From positions 10,566 through 16,767 of the forward strand of contig DGTB01000215.1 of the NCBI GenBank assembly GCA_002394185.1: a stretch of DNA of 6,202 nt, read 5' to 3'. The notes below the pieces were generated by a model. The model saw nothing but the letters and a program-made list of their open reading frames with translations. It made no database searches and was not told the origin of the DNA. How positions within the stretch are numbered: the first letter of the stretch is position 1; each line of letters starts with the position of its first letter. Shown piece after piece: positions 5,671 through 6,202 of this stretch. Both the position numbers and the translations under genes were made by a program. The stretch comes from Bacteroidales bacterium UBA4347 (GTDB lineage Bacteria; Bacteroidota; Bacteroidia; Bacteroidales; P3).

Positions 5671-6202
5671 AGCTGAATCCCTGTGCCACCAGGTCGATAG
5701 TCGTGTTCTGCGGCGTCACCATGACGGAGGGCATGCCCTGCTCGGTGACGTAGCCTATGATGTGGATGCCCTCCATGGTCTTGACCTTCTCGTAGTCGGC
5801 CTGGCTGACGGTGAAGAGCAACTCATAGTCCTTGCCGCCGTTGAGGGCGCAGCTGACGGGCAGCAGGTTCTTGCTCATCTCCGAGCATACGCGCGAGCAC
5901 TGGTAGTCGATGGGCAGACGCTCCTCGTATACCTCGCAGCCGTGGCCGGAGGCTTTGCCGAGGTGCAGCAGGCTGTCGGCCAGGCCCTCGCTGACGTCGG
6001 TCATCGACGTGGGCACCACGCCGCGTTCCGCCAGGCTTTTCACTATGTCCATGCGTGGCTCGGGCTTGAGGAAGCGCTCCAGCACGTAGTCGAAGCCGTC
6101 CAGGTCGGGCTGGAAATTGGGGTTGGCCTGATAGGTGACCTTCTCCCTTTCGAGCACCAGCAGGCCGGCATAGGCGCTGCCCAGGTCGCCGCTGACGCAG
6201 AT
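5657..6202 (-). CDS. thiL: Thiamine-monophosphate kinase ThiL (5' end beyond the window)
   Basis: The C-terminal 181 residues of ThiL, which phosphorylates thiamine monophosphate with ATP to make thiamine diphosphate. The frame is open to the right edge. Recognisable segments, numbered from the first residue visible, are VSGDLGSAYAGLLVLERE (3-20), ERFLKPEPRMDI (42-53), PTSMTDVSEGLADSLLH (64-80), CEVYEERLPIDY (89-100), CALNGGKDYELLF (118-130) and LVAQGFSY (171-178). The fold and length fit ThiL of Bacteroidales. Two positions differ from the usual motifs: DxSDGL reads DVSEGL (Asp to Glu at 72), and GGEDYEL reads GGKDYEL (Glu to Lys at 124). By my alignment these correspond to E. coli Asp215 (metal ligand) and Glu263 (substrate contact). 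The TGA stop overlaps the start of pcm. The kinase's N-terminal ATP/metal-binding half is not in the window, so activity cannot be judged. Confidence 0.93.
   Translation of the reverse strand: MCVSGDLGSAYAGLLVLEREKVTYQANPNFQPDLDGFDYVLERFLKPEPRMDIVKSLAERGVVPTSMTDVSEGLADSLLHLGKASGHGCEVYEERLPIDYQCSRVCSEMSKNLLPVSCALNGGKDYELLFTVSQADYEKVKTMEGIHIIGYVTEQGMPSVMVTPQNTTIDLVAQGFSYDKD

Overview
The window looks like chromosomal housekeeping DNA from a member of the Bacteroidota, probably order Bacteroidales. It is GC-rich, with strong G/C preference at third codon positions. The evidence is a GldD-type lipoprotein, Bacteroidales-style ClpX, RodA, PBP2 and ThiL sequences, a promoter element of the form TAnnTTTG characteristic of this phylum, and A-rich gene leaders without clear Shine-Dalgarno sites. 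I cannot name a genus. I see no mobile element, tRNA, rRNA or CRISPR array. Coding density is near complete, and the longest gene-free gaps are about 54 bases.

Layout. Positions 1-4588 hold four minus-strand genes, transcribed gldD, mrdA (PBP2), rodA, clpX. The last three are tightly packed (3 and 15 nt apart) and look like one operon. gldD lies 54 nt upstream of mrdA and may be its first gene. clpX runs off the left edge. Positions 4589-4642 are a 54-base divergent intergenic region with four tandem heptamers and a good TAnnTTTG promoter facing right. Positions 4643-5008 hold a plus-strand ORF of 121 codons that resembles the two ends of a Bacteroidales SAM-dependent methyltransferase with the catalytic middle missing. 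Positions 5005-6202 hold two overlapping minus-strand genes, thiL (5' end cut by the right edge) and pcm. pcm converges on the 121-codon ORF with a 4-nt overlap of the stop codons.

Functionally, mrdA and rodA encode the transpeptidase and glycosyltransferase of the elongasome, which builds lateral-wall peptidoglycan. ClpX is the unfoldase of the ClpXP protease. GldD is an outer-envelope lipoprotein linked to gliding and type IX secretion in gliding relatives. ThiL makes thiamine diphosphate, and Pcm repairs isoaspartyl damage in proteins.

No clearly new multi-gene system is visible. The items most worth following are the coreless methyltransferase-like ORF, two substitutions in ThiL at normally conserved active-site positions, the heptamer repeats with a nearly leaderless promoter, and the unusual placement of gldD and clpX beside the PBP2-RodA pair.
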